In this document: one piece after another, positions 14,348 to 21,898 of the stretch
Layout: each line of letters begins with the position of its first letter
How positions within the stretch are numbered: the first letter of the stretch is position 1
Translations under genes and position numbers: made by a program
Assembly (NCBI GenBank): GCA_002440825.1
Contig: DJVH01000096.1
Span: 197,108 to 219,475 of the forward strand
DNA: 22,368 bases
Reading direction: 5' to 3'
Origin: Bacteriovoracaceae bacterium UBA6261
GTDB lineage: Bacteria > Bdellovibrionota > Bacteriovoracia > Bacteriovoracales > Bacteriovoracaceae
The notes under the pieces: model-generated
The model's input: the letters and a program-made list of their open reading frames with translations, nothing else
What the model was told of the DNA's origin: nothing
The model's database searches: none

Positions 14348-14830
14348 TTATTTTCTCAGCTTATATTGCTGGAAAGAATCAGGAAGCTTTTTGTAAATAT
14401 TGTTAAGGTGCGTTTTGAGTGTCGCTCTACTGATAAACAGTTCCTGGCAAATTTCAGTATTGCGCGCTCCCTTTAACACTTTTAAAAAGATTGCAAGTTC
14501 ACTTTTGGTTAATCCGAACGAAATAAGCTTTGCACGCATCAGCTTTTCTTCCTCTTCATTGTGAACATTCTGATTATGATGATAAAGAAGAGTTGTAATT
14601 TTCTGATTGTCATTGATGACTACGGCATCGACAGTTCCATCATTCACCTTGGAATTTTTCACTAACGTCATTCCCGGAACAGTCGCATAAGATTCCATGC
14701 AGCCTTTCGTACAGATTTGTCCCCGCATATCGCCGCAGGAATCAAGACACTTCTGATCCTGATACAGGACTTCTTTGTCTTTGTTTTTGATACATAGGCC
14801 AAGAGTTGATTCAATGTCGTGTTTTTCCAT
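14348..14830 (-). CDS. LuxR-type regulator with a cysteine-rich N-terminal domain
   Basis: A 160-residue regulator. The C-terminal part (about 107-152) is a LuxR/GerE helix-turn-helix: LTKSELAIFLKVLKG, then NTEICQELFISRATLKTHLNNIYKKL. The N-terminal part is not a receiver domain: no phospho-acceptor Asp pattern is seen. It holds Cys13 and the array C28-X3-C32-X7-C40-X3-C44, then a strand-rich stretch to about 95. Four closely spaced cysteines suggest a metal or iron-sulfur cluster, so it may sense NO, oxygen or redox state. I do not know a named family. It starts 2 bases after the NsrR-like stop, so both are one unit under the same promoter. Confidence 0.75.
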   Translation of the reverse strand: MEKHDIESTLGLCIKNKDKEVLYQDQKCLDSCGDMRGQICTKGCMESYATVPGMTLVKNSKVNDGTVDAVVINDNQKITTLLYHHNQNVHNEEEEKLMRAKLISFGLTKSELAIFLKVLKGARNTEICQELFISRATLKTHLNNIYKKLPDSFQQYKLRK

Positions 14831-14832
14831 TT

Positions 14833-15222
14833 TTACACCAGATCTCTTATTCGATATTGTTTAAGTTCATTCATAAAAGCACTGGAAGCTTTTTTAAGCA
14901 TCCCTTTTAATTTGCAATTGCTTCTGATTGTACATGATCCAGCTTCGCCGCTGAAACATTCAACGATATCGAAGTCTTCAAATTGTTTGAGTACGTCACC
15001 AACTGAATGGTCGGCCATTTTTTCGTTAAATTCAATTCCGCCGTGCGGCCCCTGAGTTGTCGTAACGTAGCCTAAATCGGCAAGAGTATTGACGACCACT
15101 GATAAGTGGTTTTTTGAAATACTATAGTCATCAGCAATTTGCTGAATTTTCACACGCGCTTTTTTCTTTTGTAAATAAATTAATACTCGTAGCGCATAAT
15201 CTGATTTTGAAGTCATTTTCAT
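14833..15222 (-). CDS. nsrR: NsrR-like Rrf2-family regulator
   Basis: A 129-residue Rrf2 protein: winged helix (about 1-60, with SDYALRVLIYL, IQQIADDYSISKNHLSVVVNTLADLGYV and GPHGGI) and a cluster-binding loop with Cys89, Cys97 and Cys103. NsrR carries a [4Fe-4S] cluster on three such cysteines and releases DNA on reaction with NO. The SISKNHL recognition helix fits NsrR better than IscR. Strong support comes from the operator in the divergent gap and from the ric gene beside it, a classic NsrR target. AGGTGAT precedes the start. Confidence 0.85.
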   Translation of the reverse strand: MKMTSKSDYALRVLIYLQKKKARVKIQQIADDYSISKNHLSVVVNTLADLGYVTTTQGPHGGIEFNEKMADHSVGDVLKQFEDFDIVECFSGEAGSCTIRSNCKLKGMLKKASSAFMNELKQYRIRDLV

Positions 15223-15252
15223 AAGATCACCTGAATTCTATTCTCAGTTCCC

Positions 15253-15281
15253 ATTATACATTGATTCATCTCTGCTGTAAT
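15253..15281 (-). promoter_or_regulatory. Sigma-70-type promoter of nsrR
   Basis: On the minus strand a perfect -10 TATAAT (15258-15253) lies 17 bp from a -35-like ATTACA (15281-15276). The NsrR operator begins 2 bp upstream of this -35, so some autoregulation is possible. Confidence 0.6.
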
Positions 15282-15289
15282 GATATATT
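15261..15289 (+). promoter_or_regulatory. Sigma-70-type promoter of ric
   Basis: -35-like TTGATT (15261-15266), 17-bp spacer, -10-like TATATT (15284-15289), predicted start near 15296. The -10 lies inside the NsrR-type operator, an arrangement for direct repression. Confidence 0.6.
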
Positions 15290-15299
15290 TTAAATATAT
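15283..15299. promoter_or_regulatory. NsrR-type operator between nsrR and ric
   Basis: ATATATTTTAAATATAT, 8-bp arms around a single T. It agrees at every position with the Bacillus subtilis NsrR site consensus as I recall it (ATRTATYTTAAATATAT, from nasD and hmp). Confidence 0.72.
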
Positions 15300-15332
15300 G
15301 AATAGCAACTCGCAGTTACCTTTGGAGGAACG

Positions 15333-16007
15333 ATGAAAGGGACGATGTTATTAGGAGATATCGCGGAACTTATACCTGGATCTACAACAGTTATGAGAAA
15401 ATATAATCTTGATTTTTGTTGCGGCGGAAAACAGACACTTGAAGATGCCTGCCGATTCCAGAAGCTCGATATGGAGCAGATTATGAAGGAAATTAATGAT
15501 TTTCAAAATTCTGCTAAACATAAAGACTTGCAGAAAGAGTGGAGAGAAGCGCCTCTTTCAACTATTACAAATCATCTGGAAAATCACTATCATGCAAGAC
15601 ATCGTCTGATGCTTCCTGAGCTTAAAATGCTTGCCGAAAAAGTTGAACGCGTGCACGAAGGTCATCCTGACTGTCCTGTTGGGCTGGCACAGTTTCTTGA
15701 TGAAATGAATACAGAACTTTCGGAGCATATGAGTAAAGAAGAAATGATTTTGTTTCCTATGATCAGTGCCGGAAATGGATCAATGGCCGTCATGCCTATT
15801 CACGTTATGACTGCTGAACACGATCAGCACGGACAAAGTCTTGCCAAGCTAAAAGTGCTCGCTTTCAATTTTAATGCACCATTAGAAGCTTGCGGAACAT
15901 GGCGTGCTCTTTACAGAGGCTTAGACCAGTTGGAGCAGGAATTAATGGAGCACATCCATCTGGAAAATCATATTTTATTTCCTCGCGCTCTACAGGGGAA
16001 AAACTAA
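15333..16007 (+). CDS. ytfE: RIC/YtfE/ScdA iron-sulfur cluster repair di-iron protein
   Basis: A 224-residue cytoplasmic protein. The N-terminal DUF542 domain (1-50) carries CCGG at 29-32. The C-terminal hemerythrin-like four-helix bundle has the di-iron ligands in HYHARHR, SEHMSKEE, TAEHDQH and EHIHLENHILFP. RIC proteins repair or protect iron-sulfur clusters damaged by NO and may release or handle NO. The length matches the E. coli YtfE family. GGAGG lies 5 bases before the ATG. It is controlled by the NsrR-type operator, and hemN follows 53 bases later with no terminator. Confidence 0.95.
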   Translation: MKGTMLLGDIAELIPGSTTVMRKYNLDFCCGGKQTLEDACRFQKLDMEQIMKEINDFQNSAKHKDLQKEWREAPLSTITNHLENHYHARHRLMLPELKMLAEKVERVHEGHPDCPVGLAQFLDEMNTELSEHMSKEEMILFPMISAGNGSMAVMPIHVMTAEHDQHGQSLAKLKVLAFNFNAPLEACGTWRALYRGLDQLEQELMEHIHLENHILFPRALQGKN

Positions 16008-16060
16008 GAAAGCTGACAGGGATCAGAGTTTTTTTACTGCTTTTAATGAATAATGAGACA

Positions 16061-17404
16061 ATGAAAACAACCAATGAACTGATCCTGAAATACAACCGGC
16101 CGGCACCACGTTACACAAGTTATCCACCTGTTCCGTACTGGACTCATGCTCCAACGGAAAGTGAATGGATAGGCCATCTCAAAACTTCTTATAATGAACA
16201 AACTGGCGTGGACCTCTATGTCCACGTCCCGTTTTGTGAAAGTCTTTGTTACTACTGCGGTTGCAATCGCACTATTACCAAGAATCATTCTGTTGAAGAA
16301 AAGTATCTCAAGATGCTTTTAAAAGAATGGGAGCTTTACAAAGCAAAGCTTGGGTTTGTTCCTAAAATTAATTCTCTTCATTTTGGCGGTGGAACTCCGA
16401 CCTTTCTTTCTGCGGCCAATCTTGAACGATTGATGAATTCACTTCTTGAAAATCGTTCGGAATCTTTTATCGGAAGCGTGGAAATTGATCCGCGTACAGT
16501 TCTGCCTGATCATTTTGAAACATTCAGAAAGTTCAACATCTCCAGAGTCTCTATGGGAATTCAGGATTTCAACGTGACAGTTCAGCGATCCATCAATCGC
16601 ATGCAGTCTCCAGAGATGGTCAAAAAACTTGTTGATCAATTGCGCGCTCTGAATTTTGAGTCGATCAACTTTGATCTTATTTATGGATTGCCCAATCAGA
16701 CTGTTGAGACAATTAAGGAAACTTTCGACATCGTTAGCGAATTGAGACCGGATCTTATTGCTTTTTACAGCTACGCTCATTTGCCGGAAAAAATTAAAAA
16801 CCAAAAACTTATTAAAGAATCAGAACTTCCGACGCCGGAAGTGAAGCGCGAGCTTTACCAGACCGGAAAAAGAATTCTGGAAGAAAAAGGTTATGTAGAA
16901 ATCGGAATGGACCATTTCGCTCTACCGGGAAGTTCACTGCATAAAGCGATGGTGGAGAAAAAACTTCACCGTAATTTTATGGGATACGTTGATAAGAAAT
17001 CAAATATTATGATCGGGCTTGGACCTACATCTATTTCTGATTCATCACTTTCCTTTGTTCAAAATGCTAAAGACAATGAGCCTTACGCCAAGATGGTTGA
17101 AGCAGGAAAACTTCCGCTGACCTCCGGCCACACTCATTCCAAAGATGATCTTCTCGTTCAAAAGCTGATTTTGGAATTGATGTGCCAGCAGGAAATGCAT
17201 CTTCAAAACAAAGAAGCGATTCCTTTCTGGCATGAAATTGAAAAAGAGCTTGAATCATTTAAAGAAGATGGATTGCTTGAAATGCAACCTGATAGACTGG
17301 AAGTCAAAACTCCGGGCAAAGGTTTCATTCGCAACATTGCCCTGAGTTTTGACTTTCATTACCGCACCAAAACGACCAGTGCGCGGTTCAGTCAGTCTGT
17401 CTAG
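16061..17404 (+). CDS. hemN: Oxygen-independent coproporphyrinogen III dehydrogenase
   Basis: A 447-residue radical SAM enzyme for anaerobic heme synthesis. The cluster motif is CESLCYYCGC (Cys59, Cys63, Cys66 plus Cys68). HFGGGTPTFL follows, with GSVEIDPRTV, SMGIQDFN, NFDLIYGLPNQT and the C-terminal domain. The first residues MKTTNELILKYNRPAPRYTSYPP are typical of HemN. ATG16061 is preferred for this reason, with a weak GAG upstream; ATG16046 is possible, while the frame's extension back to 15890 lies within ric and is not credible. It supplies heme for the cytochromes, NorB and NnrS. The TAG stop at 17402-17404 overlaps that of nrdJ. Confidence 0.95.
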   Translation: MKTTNELILKYNRPAPRYTSYPPVPYWTHAPTESEWIGHLKTSYNEQTGVDLYVHVPFCESLCYYCGCNRTITKNHSVEEKYLKMLLKEWELYKAKLGFVPKINSLHFGGGTPTFLSAANLERLMNSLLENRSESFIGSVEIDPRTVLPDHFETFRKFNISRVSMGIQDFNVTVQRSINRMQSPEMVKKLVDQLRALNFESINFDLIYGLPNQTVETIKETFDIVSELRPDLIAFYSYAHLPEKIKNQKLIKESELPTPEVKRELYQTGKRILEEKGYVEIGMDHFALPGSSLHKAMVEKKLHRNFMGYVDKKSNIMIGLGPTSISDSSLSFVQNAKDNEPYAKMVEAGKLPLTSGHTHSKDDLLVQKLILELMCQQEMHLQNKEAIPFWHEIEKELESFKEDGLLEMQPDRLEVKTPGKGFIRNIALSFDFHYRTKTTSARFSQSV

Positions 17405-19590
17405 TGGAAGTCCACCGGACAGACGTTGTTTTTACAATCGACATGCACGAAGTCGACATGTTCTTTTTGTTCTTCAGCATTCTGAATTTCGCTCATGATC
17501 TGCTGATAACGTGAACTCGTCATCGCTTCTTCCGGCTGATATTCATACGCAGAAGCATCTGTTTGAGGCATCACTGAACAGCAACGAACGCTTGACTGAC
17601 CTTGAATCAAAGTCGTTTTAAATTGTTCATAAGAAACTTCACCCGGATTGTACTTCAGCGTATAGCTGATTTGGTTTCCACTTTCTTCCATTGGAGTGAC
17701 ACCGTCTTCCTGTATTCCGCGGATCCAGTATTTTTCCAGAAGGCGCAGGTATTGGAATTGCTCATCTGGTGTTGCTTCGGTCGCTGTGACGAGTTTATCT
17801 CCCATGCCGAGTTTGCAGATTTCAGGCTGAGTAGGGAAGCCGACAACTGTTGTTCCTGAATACGTTTTCAGAATTTTTACCGGATAACCTCTGCGCTTGT
17901 AATCTTCAACAATAGGATCATCACTTCTGAACTGAACCCATCTCAGGAATTCACGCATTGAAGGAAGGTGTGCCCCTTCAGTGAGACCAAACAGTTTAGA
18001 CGTTGTTCCAGCAGGTTTAATCGTTGTGTCTGTGTGCGGAGCTTTTGTTCCTAAAACTTTTGCATACGATTCTGCAGCTTCAACAACGGCGCGTTTGAAA
18101 GTTGAAAGCATCATCCACATATCTTTTGATTTTTCTTCATCGATGATGTCTTTCCAGCCGTAGCCAAATCTTTTCCAGGCATATTCATGAAAGCCTGTGA
18201 TACCCACACCGATGCGGTTTGTGCGTTGAACTTCTTTTTTATACATGCTGTCCATCAGATTGACTCGCATCAGAGCGCGCGTCGCTGTCTTGAAGGCATC
18301 AATGGCCTCTTCGTCTGTTTCAGTATGATAAGGAACGACGTCGGCAATAACACAATAACCGCCGATCATGTTGAGGGTAATTTCACCACATGGGTTTGTG
18401 ATCTGATGGTATTGTTTTTGAGATGCTGAAAGCGCCAGTGCTTTCGTCAGTTCGATCGTCTCATCACTCAAAAAGAATTTTTTGCTCTCTGCGAATTTTC
18501 CATCCAGGTAGTTTTCAATGCCGTCGCCTTTTTGAGTCAGCTTGTCCTGGTTGATAATTCCTGGTTCGCCTGTACCGTCGAAGTAGCTGGCATGAGTAAT
18601 GGCCTCGAAGACTGCACGGGCATGTTGATCGAGTTCAGAATTTCTTTCCAGGTTATGAACCCCTTTCCAGAATTCTTCATCGACGGTGACAGAGTTGTTT
18701 GAACTCCATAAGAAACCGCCGCGTTTTAAATTGATAAAATCAAAAACGGATTTATCTCTCCAGCTTTTTGTTGCCATTCTCGCAGCTCTTCTCGCTCCAC
18801 CGACTAGCACACACTCAGCAAGGTAATGATCGACGAACATAGTCGCTCTCCACGGCGCCATGCCGGATTCTCTTAGCTTGGAAATTTTTTCCAGTGCCAG
18901 AATCAACGGACCAGGACCTGAAGCAGGACGTTCCTGCATCCCGTGAATCGGTGAACCACGATGGCGGACTTTTGAAAAATCCATGAGAAGAACTGAATCG
19001 CGATGTATATTCTGGAACGCCATGATTTCCATTTTCTCAATAGCGCGGGCCCAGCCTTCGCGGGAATCTTCCACTTCAAAAATAGTAATTTTTTTATCCT
19101 GATAAAGATGAAGTGCGCTTCTTAGGTCCAGTCTTTCTGAAATTTCACCGGAAAGAACGTCCGGGTGAGTGGAGTCGATGACCGGTACGAGCACTGGAAG
19201 CTGAGTGTAATCAACCAGCATCATATCGTCGTCCATACAGCGACCGACGCCTGATCCGTTTAACAAAAGATAGAAAGTGAGAAAGCTGGTTGCACTTGTT
19301 GCGCAGTTGGTAAAAACTTCCATATTGCGCGAAGATTGTTTTTCATCGCCATGCTGAAGGTGTCTTCCGGACATCAAAAGAGAGGCCGTTTGAAGGTGGT
19401 GATGCATTTTTTTGAATTCTTCTGCGCTGTCTGATGGATGAAGTGCGGTGTTTCCAAGAGCGACTCTGGTAGCAACATCGGCCCAGGTTTCTGTGGTGCC
19501 GTCTTGTTTCTTGCGGTTAATCGTTCTGTCGGCAACGGCTTGACCCATTCCCGGAGTGTAGCTTTTTGTTCTGGAGTTTGATTCTTCCAT
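17401..19590 (-). CDS. nrdJ: Class II adenosylcobalamin-dependent ribonucleoside-triphosphate reductase
   Basis: A 729-residue monomeric enzyme of the Lactobacillus leichmannii RTPR type, making deoxynucleotides with B12 instead of oxygen. The active site NPCGEI has the radical Cys401 and Glu403. The redox pair is Cys96 (TNCATSATS) and Cys413 (GGYC). The C-terminal shuttle pair CKNNVC (Cys719, Cys724) is intact. There is no N-terminal ATP-cone. GGGAG lies before the ATG. An NrdR-box-like sequence lies about 55 bases upstream; I saw no B12 riboswitch in the short leader. It works with or without oxygen, fitting the anaerobic theme. The gene converges on hemN with overlapping stops. Confidence 0.95.
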   Translation of the reverse strand: MEESNSRTKSYTPGMGQAVADRTINRKKQDGTTETWADVATRVALGNTALHPSDSAEEFKKMHHHLQTASLLMSGRHLQHGDEKQSSRNMEVFTNCATSATSFLTFYLLLNGSGVGRCMDDDMMLVDYTQLPVLVPVIDSTHPDVLSGEISERLDLRSALHLYQDKKITIFEVEDSREGWARAIEKMEIMAFQNIHRDSVLLMDFSKVRHRGSPIHGMQERPASGPGPLILALEKISKLRESGMAPWRATMFVDHYLAECVLVGGARRAARMATKSWRDKSVFDFINLKRGGFLWSSNNSVTVDEEFWKGVHNLERNSELDQHARAVFEAITHASYFDGTGEPGIINQDKLTQKGDGIENYLDGKFAESKKFFLSDETIELTKALALSASQKQYHQITNPCGEITLNMIGGYCVIADVVPYHTETDEEAIDAFKTATRALMRVNLMDSMYKKEVQRTNRIGVGITGFHEYAWKRFGYGWKDIIDEEKSKDMWMMLSTFKRAVVEAAESYAKVLGTKAPHTDTTIKPAGTTSKLFGLTEGAHLPSMREFLRWVQFRSDDPIVEDYKRRGYPVKILKTYSGTTVVGFPTQPEICKLGMGDKLVTATEATPDEQFQYLRLLEKYWIRGIQEDGVTPMEESGNQISYTLKYNPGEVSYEQFKTTLIQGQSSVRCCSVMPQTDASAYEYQPEEAMTSSRYQQIMSEIQNAEEQKEHVDFVHVDCKNNVCPVDFH

Positions 19591-19642
19591 AAAAATTATC
19601 TCCCATGTTGTTGGTGTGTATAGATATTATGGAAGGCAACCC

Positions 19643-19658
19643 CTACTAGATCTAGTGT
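19643..19658 (-). promoter_or_regulatory. NrdR-box-like site upstream of nrdJ
   Basis: On the minus strand ACACTAGATCTAGTAG, which contains the 12-bp palindrome ACTAGATCTAGT. It matches the NrdR box (acaCwAtATaTwGtgt) at 12 of 16 positions, including the CTAnATnTAG core. A CATAAT -10 candidate lies downstream. NrdR boxes usually come in pairs about 31 bp apart; the only second candidate is degenerate and at about 26 bp. Confidence 0.45.
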
Positions 19659-19665
19659 TATTGAC

Positions 19666-19689
19666 TCCACCTTCCTGGTGGAATTTTTT
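19666..19689. terminator. Hairpin downstream of the PAS-HisKA gene
   Basis: TCCACC (19666-19671) pairs with GGTGGA (19677-19682) around TTCCT. A run of six T on the plus strand follows, so as a terminator it would act on plus-strand (antisense) transcripts. In the minus direction, where the gene ends, no T run follows; there it could only protect the mRNA end. Confidence 0.35.
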
Positions 19690-20338
19690 AGGCGGCTTCT
19701 TTTAATTTTTGAGATTCTTTTTTTCGCGAAAAATATTTTAACTCTTTTACGATCATCGCAATTCGCTTCGACTGTTCGATGATTTTAAAAATTTTTTTCC
19801 GCGTTTGAAGAGAAGTGTTGAGTTCATTCATATCACGATTGAGACTCAAACAACAGAGATCGATAATGGTCAGAGGATTATTTATTTCATGAGCAACTGA
19901 TCTCGCAAGTTCAAGATTTGAACTTAGTTTTTCCATTTCAAGCATTGTTCGTTCGACCATTTTTCTTTCTGTGATATCAAAACGAATGGAAGCGTAACTT
20001 TCAATTTCATTATTTTCGTTCAGAACGGGAATGATTTGAGTGTCGACCCAATAATACGTTCCATCCTTTCTTTTGTTGCGAACTTCACCTCTCCAGATTT
20101 TTCCATTTCTGACAGTTTCGTACATGTCTCTAAAAAATTCTTTTTCGTGATGACCAGAATTGAGCATTCGATGGTCTTTGTTATAAAGCTCCGCCATACT
20201 GTAACCGGAGATGTCACAAAAATTTTCATTGGCGTAGGTGATTCTTCCTCTCTTATCCGTATAGGCGATGATCGCGACCTGCGAGACGGCTTCAAGAATT
20301 CTGGTGTACTCAATCGAATTTAAAAAAGGATGTTTCAT
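19688..20338 (-). CDS. PAS domain plus HisKA protein lacking the kinase ATPase domain
   Basis: A 216-residue cytoplasmic protein. A PAS/PAC domain covers about 12-125 (GRITYANENFCDISGYS, RNGKIWRGEVRNKRKDGTYYWVDT, SYASIRFDITERK), of the type seen in Aer and redox sensors. A HisKA helix pair follows, with the H-box SVAHEINNP and His150. The protein then ends at about 216 with no N, G1 or G2 box, so it cannot autophosphorylate alone. The stop is clean and no ATPase remnant lies downstream. I chose ATG20338, 10 bases after GGGAG; the frame extends to a TTG at 20359. It could be a phosphotransfer partner or a dimerising signal protein. nrdJ lies 97 bases downstream on the same strand. Confidence 0.8.
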   Translation of the reverse strand: MKHPFLNSIEYTRILEAVSQVAIIAYTDKRGRITYANENFCDISGYSMAELYNKDHRMLNSGHHEKEFFRDMYETVRNGKIWRGEVRNKRKDGTYYWVDTQIIPVLNENNEIESYASIRFDITERKMVERTMLEMEKLSSNLELARSVAHEINNPLTIIDLCCLSLNRDMNELNTSLQTRKKIFKIIEQSKRIAMIVKELKYFSRKKESQKLKEAA

Positions 20339-20539
20339 CAAAGCTCTGCTCCCAAGCAATTAAAGTGTGATGCGTGTCTAAGTTTTGTATCGACTTAGTC
20401 AGTTACTAGCTTGAGAGTCAAAATTGTCACTATGAAACGAGTGCTTAGAGAGACAAAATAAAGTACACCAAATAGATTTTTTTTAAAAACGTCATATTTA
20501 TCATTCTTCCTATAAAAAATAAGTGCTAAGGTTATAAGT

Positions 20540-21223
20540 ATGGAAGCCTTACAATCGAACCCTGAAGAATCCTTAAGACGCATAGTTTTTAAACTACGGT
20601 TTTACCGAGAAGCTGCCGGCGTAAGTCAGAAGCAAGCTTCAGAAAAATTAAGTGTCGGACACCGCAGTTACCAGAGAATTGAGGGTGGTGAAACGAACGT
20701 TGATATCACTTTTCTCCTTCGTTTCAGCCAGCTTTTTAACGTCAATTTTATGGAACTCGTGACTCCTTATCCTCCTAAGCAGGATGAGCTCATTGTCTAT
20801 AAAACACCTGAAGAAATACAAAATTTTGAAAATCTTCCCTTTGTTAAAGAATCAAATTTTGTAGATTGGGCCAATCGTTTTATCGAAAAAGCTCCGGAGT
20901 TTCTGGACTGTAAAGAATTCACCCAATCACCTCAGCCGATGTGCATGTGGGCGCCATCTAGAAAATGCATGAACGATTCAATGCTTTTGAAACTTGATTT
21001 GAAAAAAGAATTCCGAAAAATGAATTTCTATTTTTTAACTCCGGAAATGCGTTTGAATTTTCTCGACAATCTTTTTTATTATAGACCGAAATATTCTCTC
21101 AAAAAAATTCGAGGCACGTTTAGAAACGGCGAACCTTGTGAAGTAGAGCTTTATTCAGTTCATGTTTTTCATGACGACGAGATTGTGAGCTTCTCATTCT
21201 TGAATTTTTTGACTGTCGTTTAA
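20540..21223 (+). CDS. XRE-family helix-turn-helix regulator with unknown C-terminal domain
   Basis: A 227-residue protein. Residues 18-73 form a Cro/C1-type helix-turn-helix (LRFYREAAGVSQKQASEKL, then SYQRIEGGETNVDITFLLRFSQLFNV). The remaining 150 residues are a soluble mixed alpha/beta region with no family I recognise; its end (IRGTFRNGEPCEVELYSVHVFHDDEIVSFSF) has a PAS-like strand pattern, which would suit a sensory domain. A TATAAA lies at 20511-20516 and AAGGT before the ATG. It is divergent from the PAS-HisKA gene over about 200 bp. Nothing in its operator region matches the Dnr-type box, apart from a lone GTCATATTT half-site. Confidence 0.75.
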   Translation: MEALQSNPEESLRRIVFKLRFYREAAGVSQKQASEKLSVGHRSYQRIEGGETNVDITFLLRFSQLFNVNFMELVTPYPPKQDELIVYKTPEEIQNFENLPFVKESNFVDWANRFIEKAPEFLDCKEFTQSPQPMCMWAPSRKCMNDSMLLKLDLKKEFRKMNFYFLTPEMRLNFLDNLFYYRPKYSLKKIRGTFRNGEPCEVELYSVHVFHDDEIVSFSFLNFLTVV

Positions 21224-21324
21224 AAAAATCACTCTTTCTGATCTTAATCAACTTCCAGACACTTTTATTTTGCTAAAGTAAGGCCTATTCTATTCTACGT
21301 TTAATTTTAGAATGAGGTAGGTCT

Positions 21325-21870
21325 ATGAAGTTTATTCGTCCCATTATTAGCGTTTTCGTTTTGTGCTCAATGTTGTTTTCAACTTCGGCTTTTGCTGATT
21401 TGCAGCTTAATGACCTTGGTTTCAAGCAGGAAGAATTAAAAATCGATCCTGAAATTATGAAAGTTCAGCAGGAAAGAGAAACTAAACTGAAACTTCACCA
21501 GAAATTTGGTCTGGCCACTGCGGCCGCAATGACCACCACAATGCTGTTAGGTGGATCAGCAAAAAGCAATGATGCCCATAAGTATGCAGGTATTGCGACA
21601 GGTCTTCTTTACTGGACAACCGCTTATTTCACCTGGACAGCTCCACGTCCGGATACAGTTAAGGATTCAGGATCTACAAAAATTCACCGCGCTCTTTCTT
21701 TCATCCACGTTCCTTTAATGGCAGTGGTTCCTATTCTGGGACTCATTCATAAAAACAATGACAACAAGGGCAGACCTTCAAGCGGACTGGTCAAGCAACA
21801 CGCTGGTCTTGCCGGAGCCGCCTATGCTTCGTTCATGGCCGCAGGTCTTGTCTTGTATTTTGATTTTTAA
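21325..21870 (+). CDS. Cytochrome b561-like membrane protein
   Basis: A 181-residue exported protein (signal peptide about 1-24). After a charged linker it has four membrane helices (about 60-78, 86-105, 122-142 and 159-178). A histidine sits at the start of each helix: His58, His85, His121 with His128, and His159. This His pattern on a four-helix bundle fits a b-type heme protein of the b561 kind, but I see no diagnostic motif. A YceI gene follows 28 bases later, paralleling the yceJ (b561)-yceI pair of E. coli, which supports the call. GAGGTAGG precedes the start. Confidence 0.6.
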   Translation: MKFIRPIISVFVLCSMLFSTSAFADLQLNDLGFKQEELKIDPEIMKVQQERETKLKLHQKFGLATAAAMTTTMLLGGSAKSNDAHKYAGIATGLLYWTTAYFTWTAPRPDTVKDSGSTKIHRALSFIHVPLMAVVPILGLIHKNNDNKGRPSSGLVKQHAGLAGAAYASFMAAGLVLYFDF

Positions 21871-21898
21871 TTCTTTTAGTTCTTAAGGAGACAGAAAA

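Noticed and set aside
15890..16060. Upstream extension of the hemN frame (57 extra residues)
   Set aside because: It lies within the 3' part of ric in another frame, has no ribosome site and adds residues not typical of HemN, whose normal start matches ATG16061.
19617..19632. Second NrdR box near the nrdJ -10 region
   Set aside because: Both defining C and G of the core are replaced and the spacing to the first box is about 26 bp, not the usual 31-32.
19591..19687. B12 riboswitch before the B12-dependent reductase
   Set aside because: The gap is under 100 bases, shorter than a cobalamin riboswitch, and no B12-box sequence was seen.
20491..20499. GTCATATTT upstream of the XRE gene as a Dnr-type box
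   Set aside because: Only one half-site is present; the other arm has no resemblance to AATATGAC.
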